Source: Natrinema caseinilyticum
GTDB taxonomy: Archaea > Halobacteriota > Halobacteria > Halobacteriales > Natrialbaceae
NCBI RefSeq assembly: GCF_024227435.1
Contig: NZ_CP100445.1
Coordinates: 3,469,369 to 3,533,368, forward strand
Length of the DNA stretch: 64,000 bases
Direction of reading: 5' to 3'
Part shown: in pieces, positions 49,774 to 59,360 of the stretch
How the letters are laid out: every line of letters begins with the position of its first letter
How positions within the stretch are numbered: position 1 is the stretch's first letter
Made by a program: the position numbers and the translations under genes
Notes under the pieces: generated by a model
Databases searched by the model: none
What the model saw: the letters and a program-made list of their open reading frames with translations, nothing else
What the model was told of the DNA's origin: nothing

Positions 49774-51105
49774 TTACATCAGTTCGGCGGCTTCGGACGC
49801 CACCTCGGCGTTGACGAACGCGATGACCCGATCGCCGGTCTGGATGATCCTGCTTTCGCGCGGCGTCTGGAGTTGGCCGTTGCGGATGATTGCACCGATG
49901 ACGACGCCCGCCGGCAGTTCGGAAACCGCATTTTTGAGGGGCTTCCCGGCCAGGGTACTCCCCTCGTCGATCACCACCTCGAGGACTTCGGCGTTGTCGT
50001 GTTCGAAAACGCCGATGTTCTCCGGTCTGGACCCGTAGATCACCTGGAGTATCTTGCCGGCGATAATGTCTTCGGGGTGAACGACGACGTCGAGTCCGGT
50101 CTCCTCGAACAGTCCGACGACCGCGGGGTCGTCGACGACGGTCGCAGTTTGGCCGACGGCCTGTTCTCGAGCGAGTTGCGTGAGTAAGTAATTCGTATCG
50201 TCATCGACCGCCCCGACGACCAGATCGGCGTTCGTGAGGAAGTCGGGCTCGAACCGCCCAACGTCCGACGTGTCGACCTCGGATGACGACAATCCGCGCA
50301 ACTGCGTCGTGAGTCCGACCGCTTGATTCGGATCGCGCTCGACGACTTGCGGGATCCACCCCCGAGCTTCGAACTGCTGGGCGATCTGGTACCCCAGTAC
50401 GTCGCCCCCGACGATGACGATGTCGCTATCGGCGTCGAGGCTGGGCTGCGAGGAGATGTCCTCCGCGAACTGACGAACGCCGTGTAGGCTTCCGATGACG
50501 ATGAGGCGGTCGCCGGACTGCATAACGGTGTCTCCCTCGGGCGTGAGGATGTCGTCATCACGGAGGATCGCAACGAACGTAGCCGACGGGTAGTGGTCCG
50601 TCTCAGCGATACTCTGTCCGGTCACCGGCGTGTCCTCGTCGATGACGAACTCGGCGACTTCCACTCGACCGTCGGCGAAGGTCTCGACGGCCTCGGCACC
50701 CGAAAGCGCGACGGTCTGGACGACGGCTTCGGCGGCGAGCACGTCGATGCAGAGCATTCTATCGACGCTTAGCCCTCCCTCGAGCGATTGCCAGGTCCGG
50801 TACAGTCCGACGTCCTTGACGCGGGCGATGGTGTGCGGGTCGCCGGCGTGCTTGGCCGCGTTGCAGACCATGACATTGGCCGCGTCGCTATCGGTGCTCG
50901 CCACGACGATCTCCGCCCGATCGATGCCGGCCTCCTGAAGCACGGAGACCGAGCGGCCATCGCCGACGGTACCGGACACGTCGAGTCGCGACGTGAGGTC
51001 ATCAATTCGATCAGCATCTCGGTCGATGACCGCCACGTCCTGGTCTTCCGCGAGGTCGAGCGCGATGTTGGAACCGACATCGCCGGCACCGATAATGAGA
51101 ATCAT
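49774..51105 (-). CDS. trkA: Trk system potassium uptake regulator TrkA
   Basis: 443 residues with two tandem RCK modules. The first Rossmann half MILIIGAGDVGSNIALDLAED is followed by VAVIDRDADRIDDL. An RCK_C region (VAEFVIDEDTPVTGQSIAE..GDRLIVIGS, about 148-210) leads to the second RCK_N at IVIVGGDVLGYQIAQQFEARG, and the last RCK_C is EVLEVVIDEGSTLAGKPLKN to GDRVIAFVN. Cytoplasmic NAD(H)/ATP-binding gating ring for a Trk/Ktr channel. No TrkH is nearby, so it acts with a channel encoded elsewhere. Monocistronic. Confidence 0.95.
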   Translation of the reverse strand: MILIIGAGDVGSNIALDLAEDQDVAVIDRDADRIDDLTSRLDVSGTVGDGRSVSVLQEAGIDRAEIVVASTDSDAANVMVCNAAKHAGDPHTIARVKDVGLYRTWQSLEGGLSVDRMLCIDVLAAEAVVQTVALSGAEAVETFADGRVEVAEFVIDEDTPVTGQSIAETDHYPSATFVAILRDDDILTPEGDTVMQSGDRLIVIGSLHGVRQFAEDISSQPSLDADSDIVIVGGDVLGYQIAQQFEARGWIPQVVERDPNQAVGLTTQLRGLSSSEVDTSDVGRFEPDFLTNADLVVGAVDDDTNYLLTQLAREQAVGQTATVVDDPAVVGLFEETGLDVVVHPEDIIAGKILQVIYGSRPENIGVFEHDNAEVLEVVIDEGSTLAGKPLKNAVSELPAGVVIGAIIRNGQLQTPRESRIIQTGDRVIAFVNAEVASEAAELM

Positions 51106-51279
51106 GTGCTATCTCTTGGCACGTAACCACCCTCGCGATTGTAAACCTTACAGGTGCTCTCAGTTCGATTACTGGCCGAGCGCAAGCGTTGTTTCCAGCC
51201 GCCTGACGCGGGCAAACGGACCGTCGGCGAGAGTTCGCGCGAACCGCCGGGGTGCGCGTGACCGACGGCTCGGACCGTC

Positions 51280-52044
51280 TCACTCCCCGTACAGCCGCGC
51301 GTGCTCGGTGCAGAACTCGGGGTCGCGGAGTTGGGCGTCGATCAGGTCCTCGTGGTAGTGGGCGTCGAACAGCCGGCAGCCCTCCCGATCGCAAAACGGC
51401 TCGCCCGTCTCGAGGTAGTCGAGGGCCTGCAGGACGTACCCCTTCAGCGCGTCCGTCGTTCGGGGGTCGTCCTGGATCAGAAACTCGCCGTCGACCTGGT
51501 TCTCGAGGACTTCCCGCGGCGGCGCGTCGCCGGACAGCAGGGCGTGTCGCTGCTTTTCTTTGTAGTACGCCTCGGGCTTCGCGGGCGCCTCGTAGAGGCC
51601 GGGGACCGAGACGAGAGCCGGTTGTCCGAGGACGGTCACGCGCTTGTGCCAGCGGCCGTCGTGGTCTCCCCACGTCCCGATCGCCCGGTCTATGACCGCC
51701 ACGTGCAGCGTCTCGAGCCCGCGCTCGTCCTCGGGCACCGCGGCGTTGAACGCCCGCTGGATCTGTTCGCCGTCGTAGAGGACGCCGCCTTCGCGGTCGG
51801 GATTCGCGAGCGCCCGCTCTTCGTAGCGGATCGTCCCCAGCATCGCGTTGCCGGTCTCGCGTTCGTACGGTGACGACACTCGCGCCTCGGCGAACCGTTC
51901 CGCGAGGTCGTCCGTGCGATGGACCTCGAGAAAGCGGTCGCGAACGGTCACGTCCGCGTCGATCCGTCCCTCGAGCCACGCGGCGACGTCGTCGATTTCC
52001 GCCCTCGTCGACGGCGCCCGGTAGCAGATGACTCGTTCGACCAT
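51280..52044 (-). CDS. Conserved haloarchaeal protein of unknown function, co-encoded with thi4
   Basis: 254 residues from ATG 52044 (MVERVICYRAPSTRAEIDDVA). The frame is open to 52926, but that upstream part is the antisense-like shadow of thi4. The protein is soluble and His/Glu-rich: HVAVIDRAIGTWGDHDGRWHKRV, GLYEAPAKPEAYYKEKQRH and a C-terminal FCDREGCRLFDAHYHEDL..FCTEHARLYG whose Cys/His spacing suggests a metal site. I recall similar uncharacterised haloarchaeal DUF proteins (tentatively DUF6775/DUF7001-type), sometimes suggested to be metalloproteases, but no classical HExxH is seen. It follows thi4 by 17 nt, implying an operon and possibly ThiR control. Confidence 0.75.
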   Translation of the reverse strand: MVERVICYRAPSTRAEIDDVAAWLEGRIDADVTVRDRFLEVHRTDDLAERFAEARVSSPYERETGNAMLGTIRYEERALANPDREGGVLYDGEQIQRAFNAAVPEDERGLETLHVAVIDRAIGTWGDHDGRWHKRVTVLGQPALVSVPGLYEAPAKPEAYYKEKQRHALLSGDAPPREVLENQVDGEFLIQDDPRTTDALKGYVLQALDYLETGEPFCDREGCRLFDAHYHEDLIDAQLRDPEFCTEHARLYGE

Positions 52045-52061
52045 GCCTCGGGTAATCGCGG

Positions 52062-52991
52062 TCAGTCGTCGGCCGGTGCCGCCCGTGAGGTGAGTTCGAC
52101 GGGTTCGGCGTCGACTTCGAGTTCGTCGAGTGCGACCTGGGCGGCGCGCTTGCCGGAGACGAGCATGGCACCGAACGTCGGCCCCATCCGCGGGAGGCCG
52201 TAGGTCGTCGCGGTCGCCATCCCGGTCGCGATGAGGCCGTCGTGGACGATGCCGGTGTGTTCGACGACCGCGTCCTCGCTCTTGCCGACCCACATGGAGT
52301 CGTGGCCGGGCGAGTCGTGGCCGGGCGCGCCGTAGGTGTCGGAATCGGTCTGATCCATGACCTGGCCGCGGTCTCGCGCGTCCTGTATGCCGGGGGCGTC
52401 GAGGACGCCGCGTTCGTCGAGTTTCGTGACCGCCATCGCGTCGTGGCCGGTCGCGTCGATCACCAGATCGGCCTCGACGGCGATCGGATCGACGCAGGTG
52501 ATCTCTCTGGGGAGCGCGTGGACCGGCGTCCAGTTCATCACGATCCCCGAGACCCTGTGGTCCTCGCGGATGACGATGTCCGTGAACTCGGTCATATTCT
52601 GCATCTTCGCGCCCGCGTCGCAGGCGGCCTTGATGAGCCCGGAACACGCTTCGGGACCGTTCGCGACGTAGAGTCCGTCGTTCTCCTGGGCGCGTTTGTA
52701 CGAGACCTCGAGTTCGTCGAGGACCTGCTGTGCGGGATCTCGAACCGTGACCTTGTTCATCAGGAAGCCGCCGAGCCAGAAGCCGCCGCCCAGGTAGTTG
52801 TTCTTCTCGACGACCATCGTCTTGACGCCGCGCTCTGCGAGTTCCTTCGCCGCGGTCAACCCCGAGGGGCCGCCGCCGACGATGATTACGTCCGAATCCG
52901 AGAAATCCATGAACTCCTCGGTCCACTCCTGTCCGATCGCCCGCGTAACGTCAGCTTCGCCAACCTGACTGAACTGTTCGAAGTCGCTCAT
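52062..52991 (-). CDS. thi4: Thiamine thiazole synthase Thi4
   Basis: 309 residues from ATG 52991 ([16 protein letters not shown]). FAD/NAD-binding GR2-family fold: [23 protein letters not shown] at ~34, then [16 protein letters not shown] and the C-terminal [33 protein letters not shown]. The key residue is Cys 166 in [15 protein letters not shown]. In Haloferax volcanii the equivalent conserved Cys of THI4 is essential, as in the yeast suicide enzyme that donates its own sulfur, whereas methanogen relatives have His and use sulfide. So a Cys-type (self-sacrificing) mechanism is expected here. Makes ADP-thiazole carboxylate for thiamine from NAD and glycine. Promoter with a palindrome just upstream. 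Confidence 0.94.
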   Translation of the reverse strand: MSDFEQFSQVGEADVTRAIGQEWTEEFMDFSDSDVIIVGGGPSGLTAAKELAERGVKTMVVEKNNYLGGGFWLGGFLMNKVTVRDPAQQVLDELEVSYKRAQENDGLYVANGPEACSGLIKAACDAGAKMQNMTEFTDIVIREDHRVSGIVMNWTPVHALPREITCVDPIAVEADLVIDATGHDAMAVTKLDERGVLDAPGIQDARDRGQVMDQTDSDTYGAPGHDSPGHDSMWVGKSEDAVVEHTGIVHDGLIATGMATATTYGLPRMGPTFGAMLVSGKRAAQVALDELEVDAEPVELTSRAAPADD

Positions 52992-52998
52992 ACAACTA

Positions 52999-53010
52999 GG
53001 TGGTAACACC
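52999..53010. promoter_or_regulatory. Palindrome between TATA box and thi4 start (possible ThiR operator)
   Basis: GGTG-GTAA-CACC, immediately upstream of ATG 52991 and downstream of the TATA element, a position where a bound repressor would block initiation. Linking it to ThiR is inference from gene content. Confidence 0.35.
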
Positions 53011-53016
53011 AGGTAG

Positions 53017-53025
53017 TGTTAAGTC
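53017..53025 (-). promoter_or_regulatory. TATA-like box of thi4
   Basis: Complement GACTTAACA, centred ~29 nt upstream of ATG 52991; it supports 52991 over the in-frame start at 53009. Confidence 0.5.
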
Positions 53026-53225
53026 AGTTGCGGTCGCTCGTTCACGATGGACAACTTTCGTGAGGGTTAGTCAGCGCCGCACACTGTGGAACCCGTGGCC
53101 GGGGAGCGGGGGATCGCTCGAGGGACGGTGTCGACCGTCCAGCGGCGTTCGACGACGGCGATCGGTGGCGTAATGGCACGAGAGTGGGCGAGCGACGGCT
53201 GACGGGCGGCGGAACGGCCGACCGA

Positions 53226-54749
53226 TCAGTCGTCGACGAACTCCGACTCCCGGTCGCCGCCTGCGGACCGGTCCCCACCCAGGAAGTCGTCATCGCGGTC
53301 GGTTCCGGATTGTCCGTCGATAACGCCTTCGGCCCAGGTCCCGAGTCGGAACCAGACGACCGCGACGACGAAGGACGCGATCATCCCGAACGCGAGCGCC
53401 CACCAGATACCCTCGACGCCCCAGCCGAGGCCGTCGATCCGCACCCCGATCACGGGGACGGTCACGGTCCAGGAGAACGCGAGTCCGAGAACGAGCGGGA
53501 ATCGAAACACCCACCGCGAGAGGATCGAGAGGATCATCGCTTCGCGGGTGTTGCCCGCCCCGCGGAACGCCCCCTGAATCACCATGACGCCGGCGAAGGG
53601 TGCCCAGAAGAGGGTGGTGATCCGCAGGAAGACGACGCCTTCGGCGATCACCGCGGGATCGGCGACGAAGATTCGAACCGCGGCCGCCGGAAACGCGAAC
53701 AGGACGACTGCGACGGCGAAGATGATTGCCATCGTCGCGGCGGTGGCCGTCCGCGCGACGGCGGCTGCCCGGTCCGCCGACTTTGCACCGAGGTTCTGGC
53801 CCACACCCGTTGCGGTCGCCTGGCCCACGGCACCTGCGATGGCCCAGGTAACCGACATCAGTCGGACGCCGATACCGAACGCTGCGGTGGGCGCGGCGCC
53901 GAACCGAGCCACGAATCCGGCCATCGCCACCGCCGCGAAGCTGCGGGCCCAGCCGTCGAGCGTTCCCGGGGTCCCGATCTCGAGCAGCCGCTTCTGGATG
54001 TCGATATCGGGCGTCAGGTCGCGGATTCGGAGCCGGACGCCGAACCCTCCGTCGAGGAGAATGGCGATGCCCGTGGCGGTGGCAAGCCCGCGTGAAAGGA
54101 ACGTCGCGATGGCCGCTCCGCGCGTTCCCATGGCTGGGACCGGCCCCCAGCCGAGGACGAAGAACGGATCGAGGACGACGTTGAGACCCGCCGAGACGAC
54201 GATGAGCCACATCGCCGTCTTCGTATCCCCCGCTCCCTGTAACGAGGCCCGAAAGGCGAAGAAGAGGAACGTGAAGGGCAACGCCAGAAAGATCACTTCG
54301 ATGTAGGCCAGTGCTTCGACGAACACCTGATTTCGGGCGCCGATGAGCGTGAGCAGCGGCCGGCGAAACGCGAATCCGAGGACCGCGAGAACGCTCGAGA
54401 CGGCGAGCGTGAGCAGGATCGTCTGCGCGACGACGCGGTCGGCCGTTCGGTCGTCGCCCGCGCCGACGTACTGGGAGACCAGGGCGATGGTGGCCGCGGT
54501 GATCCCCATCGCGGTCGAGACGAACATCCACGACAGCGGAAACATCAGCGACACGGCGGCGACGGCGTCGCTGCTCACGCGGCCGACCCAGAACATGTCC
54601 GCCAGGTTGTACACCGTCTGGAGCAGGTTGCCCAGCACAAGCGGCCACGCGAGGTGAACCAGTTTCGGCGATATCGCTCCCGACGTCATGTCGACGCGCT
54701 TGCGCTCCGGATCGGTTGCAGCCACGAGATACTCGCGTGTGAATCTCAC
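53226..54749 (-). CDS. MATE-family efflux transporter
   Basis: 507 residues from GTG 54749; ATG 54689 (MTSGAISPKLVHLAWPLVLG) is an alternative start. Twelve membrane helices in two six-helix halves are evident, with the MATE signature HLAWPLVLGNLLQTVYNLADMFWVGRVSSDAVAAVSL in helix 1-2 and the mirrored LEIGTPGTLDGWARSFAAVAMAGFVARFGAAPTAAFGIGVRLMS in helix 7-8. An acidic C-terminal tail of ~35 residues extends into the cytoplasm. Exports drugs or metabolites using H+ or Na+ (more likely Na+ in a haloarchaeon, inferred). Monocistronic. Confidence 0.93.
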   Translation of the reverse strand: MRFTREYLVAATDPERKRVDMTSGAISPKLVHLAWPLVLGNLLQTVYNLADMFWVGRVSSDAVAAVSLMFPLSWMFVSTAMGITAATIALVSQYVGAGDDRTADRVVAQTILLTLAVSSVLAVLGFAFRRPLLTLIGARNQVFVEALAYIEVIFLALPFTFLFFAFRASLQGAGDTKTAMWLIVVSAGLNVVLDPFFVLGWGPVPAMGTRGAAIATFLSRGLATATGIAILLDGGFGVRLRIRDLTPDIDIQKRLLEIGTPGTLDGWARSFAAVAMAGFVARFGAAPTAAFGIGVRLMSVTWAIAGAVGQATATGVGQNLGAKSADRAAAVARTATAATMAIIFAVAVVLFAFPAAAVRIFVADPAVIAEGVVFLRITTLFWAPFAGVMVIQGAFRGAGNTREAMILSILSRWVFRFPLVLGLAFSWTVTVPVIGVRIDGLGWGVEGIWWALAFGMIASFVVAVVWFRLGTWAEGVIDGQSGTDRDDDFLGGDRSAGGDRESEFVDD

Positions 54750-54844
54750 CCAGGCGAAGTAAAAGGGCTCGGCTCTCGGGAGCAGTTACCGGTTTTCGGT
54801 ACCGCCGCTGCGTCTCGACGGATCGGCCGAAAAACAGGTCTCGA

Positions 54845-55111
54845 TCAGCTCGGCCGTTCCATCGACCCTTCGTCCGTCCGAGTAGTCTCGGTCCGGTCGC
54901 CCCGGTAGGTATCGAGATCCAACAGTCGGTTGATGACACACCGCTGGAGGACGCCGGTGGCGAAGAACACTGCGCCGACGACGACCATCACTGCCGCGAG
55001 GACCGGACCGATGGCGACGGCGCCGACGAGTGCAGCCGCACCGATCACCACCAGCATTGCTCCGCCGACGAGGCGCCAGATGCGATCGAATCCGCCTACG
55101 TTTTTCTCCAT
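54845..55111 (-). CDS. DUF2892 inner-membrane protein
   Basis: 88 residues from ATG 55111 (MEKNVGGFDRIWRLVGGAML); the longer frame upstream is not family-like. The MEKNVGGFDRIWR opening, two membrane helices (LVGGAMLVVIGAAALVGAVA and VLAAVMVVVGAVFFATGVL) and QRCVINRLLDLDT match the YgaP-like DUF2892 family, small membrane proteins of unknown role often found near rhodanese-type proteins; none is adjacent here. Acidic C-terminal tail. Confidence 0.88.
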   Translation of the reverse strand: MEKNVGGFDRIWRLVGGAMLVVIGAAALVGAVAIGPVLAAVMVVVGAVFFATGVLQRCVINRLLDLDTYRGDRTETTRTDEGSMERPS

Positions 55112-55530
55112 GGTATCTCTCTCCGCGTGTCTACGCGCACTGGTCCAGAGGACTCGAGGAGACATAAGCAAGACGTCACCACGGACCGAACCGGAGTCCG
55201 CACCACCGAGCGCCGCTGGATCGATTCAGAGTCGGCGGGCGGTCGCGACGACCACAAATCACAGCGTTGGATCGCGATTCGCCGGGACTACCGCGGGCGA
55301 ACCACGACACGATCGTTCGACACGACCTCGAATGGTCCGACTGCGATGCGTGGTCTGGAGACACACCGATCGTGCTTTCGCTCGCACACGCCCGCGTGAC
55401 GCACAACACACGCACACCCGCGCTGTCGGCCGGTTTTGGCGAAAACGTTATCAAACGTTCAATCGTAACGAGCGACGATGCACGATATTCGTCCGTCGTC
55501 GGGACCGCTCGCTCGAGGGGGTGATCCGCT

Positions 55531-58011
55531 GTGGAGCTGATAATTACGGAGAAGGACAACGCAGCCCGCCGGATCGCCGACATCCTGAGCGGCGGCACGT
55601 ACGACTCGAGTCGCGAGAACGGGGTCAACGTGTACGAGTGGGGTGGCAAGCGCTGCGTGGGGCTGTCGGGTCACGTCGTCGGTGTCGACTTCCCGTCGGA
55701 GTATTCGGACTGGCGGGACGTCGAACCGGTCGAACTGATCGACGCGAGCGTCGAGAAGACGCCGACGAAGGAGAATATCGTCGCGACGCTTCGGCTCCTC
55801 TCGCGGCGGGCGGAACGCGTGACGATCGCCACCGACTACGACCGCGAGGGGGAACTGATCGGTAAGGAGGCGTACGACATCGTCCGAAACGTCGACGAGG
55901 ACGTCCCGATCCGTCGCGTGCGGTTCTCTTCGATCACGGAAAACGAAGTGCAGAACGCGTTCGACGAACCCGACGACCTGGACTTCGATCTGGCCGCGGC
56001 CGGCGAGGCGCGCCAGATCATCGATCTGATCTGGGGTGCTGCACTCACGCGATTCCTCTCCCTGTCCGCGGGTCAGCTCGGCAACGATTTCATCTCCGTC
56101 GGTCGCGTGCAGTCGCCGACGCTGAAGCTGATCGTCGACCGCGAGCGCGAGATCGAGGCGTTCGATCCGGAGGACTACTGGGAGCTGTTCGCCGATCTGA
56201 CGAAAGACGACACCACGTTCGAAGCGCAGTACTTCTACCGCGACGAGGACGACAACGAGGCCGAACGCGTCTGGGAGGAAGCGATCGCCGAGGACGTCTA
56301 CGACACGCTCGCCGAACGCGACGTCGCGACCGTCGTCGACGTCAACCGGCGGACTCGAACGGACACGCCACCGACGCCGTTCAACACGACCCAGTTCATC
56401 CGCGCGGCCAGCGCGATCGGGTACTCGGCCAAACGGGCGATGTCGATCGCCGAGGACCTCTATACCGCCGGCTACGTCACGTACCCGCGGACCGACAACA
56501 CCGTCTATCCCGACGACTTAGATCCCGAGGAACTCCTCGACGACTTCGTCGGCCACACGACCCTCGGCGACTCCGCCGAATCACTGCTCGAGGCCGACGA
56601 CATCGTTCCGACCGAAGGTGACGAGGAGACGACCGACCACCCGCCGATCCACCCGACGGGCGAGATTCCGGGTCGCGGCGACGTAAGCGACGACGAGTGG
56701 GAAATCTTCGAACTCGTCGTGCGCCGATTCTTCGCGACCGTCGCCGAAGCCGCGGTCTGGGAACACCTCAAGGTCGTCGCCCAGGTCGACGAGTACCGGC
56801 TCAAGGCCAACGGCAAGCGCCTCGTCGAGGCCGGGTACCACGACGTCTATCCGTACTTCAACACCAGCGAGAATTACGTTCCGGACGTCGACGAAGGTGA
56901 AGCGCTGGCGCTTTCGGACGTCGAACTCGAGGCGAAACAGACCCAACCCCCGCGCAGGTTCGGTCAGTCGCGGCTCATCGAGACCATGGAGGACCTCGGT
57001 ATCGGCACGAAGTCGACCCGCCACGACATCATAGAGAAGCTGTACGATCGGGGCTACGTCGAGAGCGACCCGCCGCGGCCGACGCGGCTCGCGATGGCCG
57101 TCGTCGAGGCCGCCGAGGACTACGCGGATCGCGTCGTCAGCGAGGAGATGACGGCCCAACTCGAGGCCGACATGGACGCGATCGCAAACGGTGACGCCAC
57201 GCTCGACGACGTCACCGACGAATCTCGCGAGATGTTAGACGAGATTTTCGCGAACCTCGGGGACTCCCGCGACGAGATCGGCGACCAGCTCCGCAAGTCC
57301 CTGAAAGACGACAAGCGGCTGGGGCCGTGTCCGGAGTGTGGCGAGGACCTCCTCGTACGCCGGAGCCGACACGGCTCGTACTTCATCGGCTGTGACGGCT
57401 ACCCCGATTGCGAGTACACGCTGCCGCTTCCCTCGACCGGCAAGCCGCTGATCATGGAGTCCGAGTGCGAGGAACACGGACTGAACGAGATCAAGATGCT
57501 CGCCGGCAGACAGACGTTCGTCCACGGCTGTCCGCTGTGCAAGGCCGAAGACGCCGGCGAGGGACCGGTCATCGGCGACTGCCCGGAGTGCGGTGAGGAA
57601 CACGGGGGCGAACTGGCGATCAAAACCCTCCAGAGCGGCTCCCGGCTGGTCGGCTGTACCCGATACCCCGACTGCGAGTACTCACTCCCGCTCCCCCGGC
57701 GCGGTGAAATCGAAGTCACCGACGAGTACTGCGACGAACACGACCTCCCGGAACTCGTCGTCCACAGCGGCGACGAACCCTGGGAACTCGGCTGTCCGAT
57801 CTGTAACTATCAGGAGTTTCAGGCCCGCGAGAGCGAGTCGGGCTCGGATCTCGAGGCGCTCGACGGAATCGGGTCCAAAACGGTCGAGAAGCTCGCCGAC
57901 GCGGGGATCGAAGATCTGGACGACTTGACCGAGGCGGATCCCGACGCGGTCGCTGCGGACGTCGAAGGCGTCAGCGCGGATCGCGTGCGAAGCTGGCAGG
58001 CGAAGGCGTAG
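55531..58011 (+). CDS. topA: DNA topoisomerase I (type IA)
   Basis: 826 residues from GTG 55531 (MELIITEKDNAARRIADIL). Toprim domain: LIITEKDNAA and ATDYDREGELIG (DxD metal site). Central motifs: ITENEVQNAF, GRVQSPTLKLIVDRE, and the active-site Tyr in AGYVTYPRTDNTVY. From about residue 595 there are zinc-ribbon repeats: CPECGEDLLVRRSRHGSYFIGCDGYPDCEY, CPLCKAED, CPECGEEHGGELAI..GCTRYPDCEY and CPICNYQE. The C-terminal ~60 residues are a helix-hairpin-helix tail (LEALDGIGSKTVEKLADAGI). Relaxes negatively supercoiled DNA, and the fingers/HhH bind ssDNA. Monocistronic. Confidence 0.96.
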   Translation: MELIITEKDNAARRIADILSGGTYDSSRENGVNVYEWGGKRCVGLSGHVVGVDFPSEYSDWRDVEPVELIDASVEKTPTKENIVATLRLLSRRAERVTIATDYDREGELIGKEAYDIVRNVDEDVPIRRVRFSSITENEVQNAFDEPDDLDFDLAAAGEARQIIDLIWGAALTRFLSLSAGQLGNDFISVGRVQSPTLKLIVDREREIEAFDPEDYWELFADLTKDDTTFEAQYFYRDEDDNEAERVWEEAIAEDVYDTLAERDVATVVDVNRRTRTDTPPTPFNTTQFIRAASAIGYSAKRAMSIAEDLYTAGYVTYPRTDNTVYPDDLDPEELLDDFVGHTTLGDSAESLLEADDIVPTEGDEETTDHPPIHPTGEIPGRGDVSDDEWEIFELVVRRFFATVAEAAVWEHLKVVAQVDEYRLKANGKRLVEAGYHDVYPYFNTSENYVPDVDEGEALALSDVELEAKQTQPPRRFGQSRLIETMEDLGIGTKSTRHDIIEKLYDRGYVESDPPRPTRLAMAVVEAAEDYADRVVSEEMTAQLEADMDAIANGDATLDDVTDESREMLDEIFANLGDSRDEIGDQLRKSLKDDKRLGPCPECGEDLLVRRSRHGSYFIGCDGYPDCEYTLPLPSTGKPLIMESECEEHGLNEIKMLAGRQTFVHGCPLCKAEDAGEGPVIGDCPECGEEHGGELAIKTLQSGSRLVGCTRYPDCEYSLPLPRRGEIEVTDEYCDEHDLPELVVHSGDEPWELGCPICNYQEFQARESESGSDLEALDGIGSKTVEKLADAGIEDLDDLTEADPDAVAADVEGVSADRVRSWQAKA

Positions 58012-58029
58012 ACAGAGAGAGGAAGAAGA

Positions 58030-59358
58030 TCACACTCGTTTTTCCACCTCTCGGACGCCTTCCGAGAGGGTTCGTCGCTTGAAATACATCGCTTCGACCG
58101 CGAACACGACCGCCGCGATGACGACGACCAGCCAGAAGACGGCCGGGAGCTGCGAGTAGAGGTACCACGTCAGCATGACGAAAAAAGCGGCCGAGCCGAT
58201 TACTCCTACCAGCGGCGGGACGGGATTGACGTCGACGGCCTCTTGGTCGCGCACCGTCAGCGCGAGCGCGCTCATCGCCCCGAAGACGACGATGAAAGCC
58301 AGGGAAGCGAACTCGACGACGGCCTCGAGGCTCCCGAGGGCGGTAAAGGCAGCCGTCAGAACGCCGATGACGATCACGGTACGCTTGGGAGCGGCGTCGG
58401 CCCCCGCTTCGCCCATCTCGTCGGGGAGGATATCGTCGCCGATGAGGGTCTTCGCGAAGAGGGCTTCGCTGAACATGGTCGAGTTGATCGCGCTCGCCGT
58501 CGAGACGAGGCCGGCGATTCCGACGGCCAGTGCGAGCCACTTCGAGATGGCAAGCGCCCCGTAGAGCAGCGCCGGTTCCGGCTGGGCTGCGATCACCTCC
58601 TCCGGTAACAGCGTCGTGATTACGAACCCGACGAGGACGTAGATCGCTGCGGCGATCGGGATCGAGACGAACACGCCCTTCGCGAGCGTCTCGTCCGCGT
58701 TTTCGAACTGTTCTTGATCGTAAAACAGGAGCTGCCACCCTTCGAACGAGACGAACCCGACCGACGCCGCGATGATCGGGTTGAGTCCGAGTTCTGCGAA
58801 GCCGAGGCGCAGTTGGTAGTGGGTAGCGCCGAACCAGAGCCCGACGATGCCGAAGGCGGCGATGATCCCCGCCTGTACGAACACGAGGTACCGTTCGACT
58901 GCAGCCGACGACCCCGCGCCGAGGAGATTCAATCCGACGAAAGCGGCGACGACGCCGACCGAGATGAATTGCCGGACGGGGAGGCCCCAGACGTACTCGA
59001 GGCCGACCAGCATCTGGCCGTACATGCCGAACGCGTAGGCGTACATCGCCATCGTCCCGACGTAGCCGACGACGAGCGTCCAGCCGACCACGCCGGCGGT
59101 CGTCGATCTCCCCGTCAGTTCCTCGATGTACGAGACCGAGCCCCCGTTGGTCTCGGTCGCCTCGTTCAACTTGATGTACGCGTACGCACAACAGAGGACG
59201 ACGACGGTCGCGAGCGAGTAGGCGAACCACGTCAGGACTCCCGCCGCGGCGACGACGATCCCGATCGCCGCGTAGATGCCGCCGCCGACGATGCCGCCGA
59301 CGCCCAGGGAGACGGCCGTCGCGACCCCGAATCCCTCGCCACCATCGCCCTCGCTCAT
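58030..59358 (-). CDS. Amino acid permease, APC superfamily
   Basis: 442 residues with ~12 membrane helices. GVATAVSLGVGGIVGGGIYAAIGIVVAAAG contains the helix-1 glycine-rich break (GGGIY) that forms the substrate site in APC transporters. LVSTASAINSTMFSEALFAKTL corresponds to the helix 8 region. Related to haloarchaeal YbaR/YdgF-like permeases that often carry a C-terminal USP domain, but none is fused here and the protein ends with a short basic/acidic tail. Substrate unknown. Encoded 2 nt from the start-side neighbour (solute-binding protein stop at 59361), suggesting co-transcription with it. Confidence 0.9.
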   Translation of the reverse strand: MSEGDGGEGFGVATAVSLGVGGIVGGGIYAAIGIVVAAAGVLTWFAYSLATVVVLCCAYAYIKLNEATETNGGSVSYIEELTGRSTTAGVVGWTLVVGYVGTMAMYAYAFGMYGQMLVGLEYVWGLPVRQFISVGVVAAFVGLNLLGAGSSAAVERYLVFVQAGIIAAFGIVGLWFGATHYQLRLGFAELGLNPIIAASVGFVSFEGWQLLFYDQEQFENADETLAKGVFVSIPIAAAIYVLVGFVITTLLPEEVIAAQPEPALLYGALAISKWLALAVGIAGLVSTASAINSTMFSEALFAKTLIGDDILPDEMGEAGADAAPKRTVIVIGVLTAAFTALGSLEAVVEFASLAFIVVFGAMSALALTVRDQEAVDVNPVPPLVGVIGSAAFFVMLTWYLYSQLPAVFWLVVVIAAVVFAVEAMYFKRRTLSEGVREVEKRV

Positions 59359-59360
59359 GG

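Noticed and set aside
51280-52926. 548-codon minus frame taken as one protein
   Set aside because: Only the part from ATG 52044 has protein-like composition; the rest is a shadow of thi4 in another frame.
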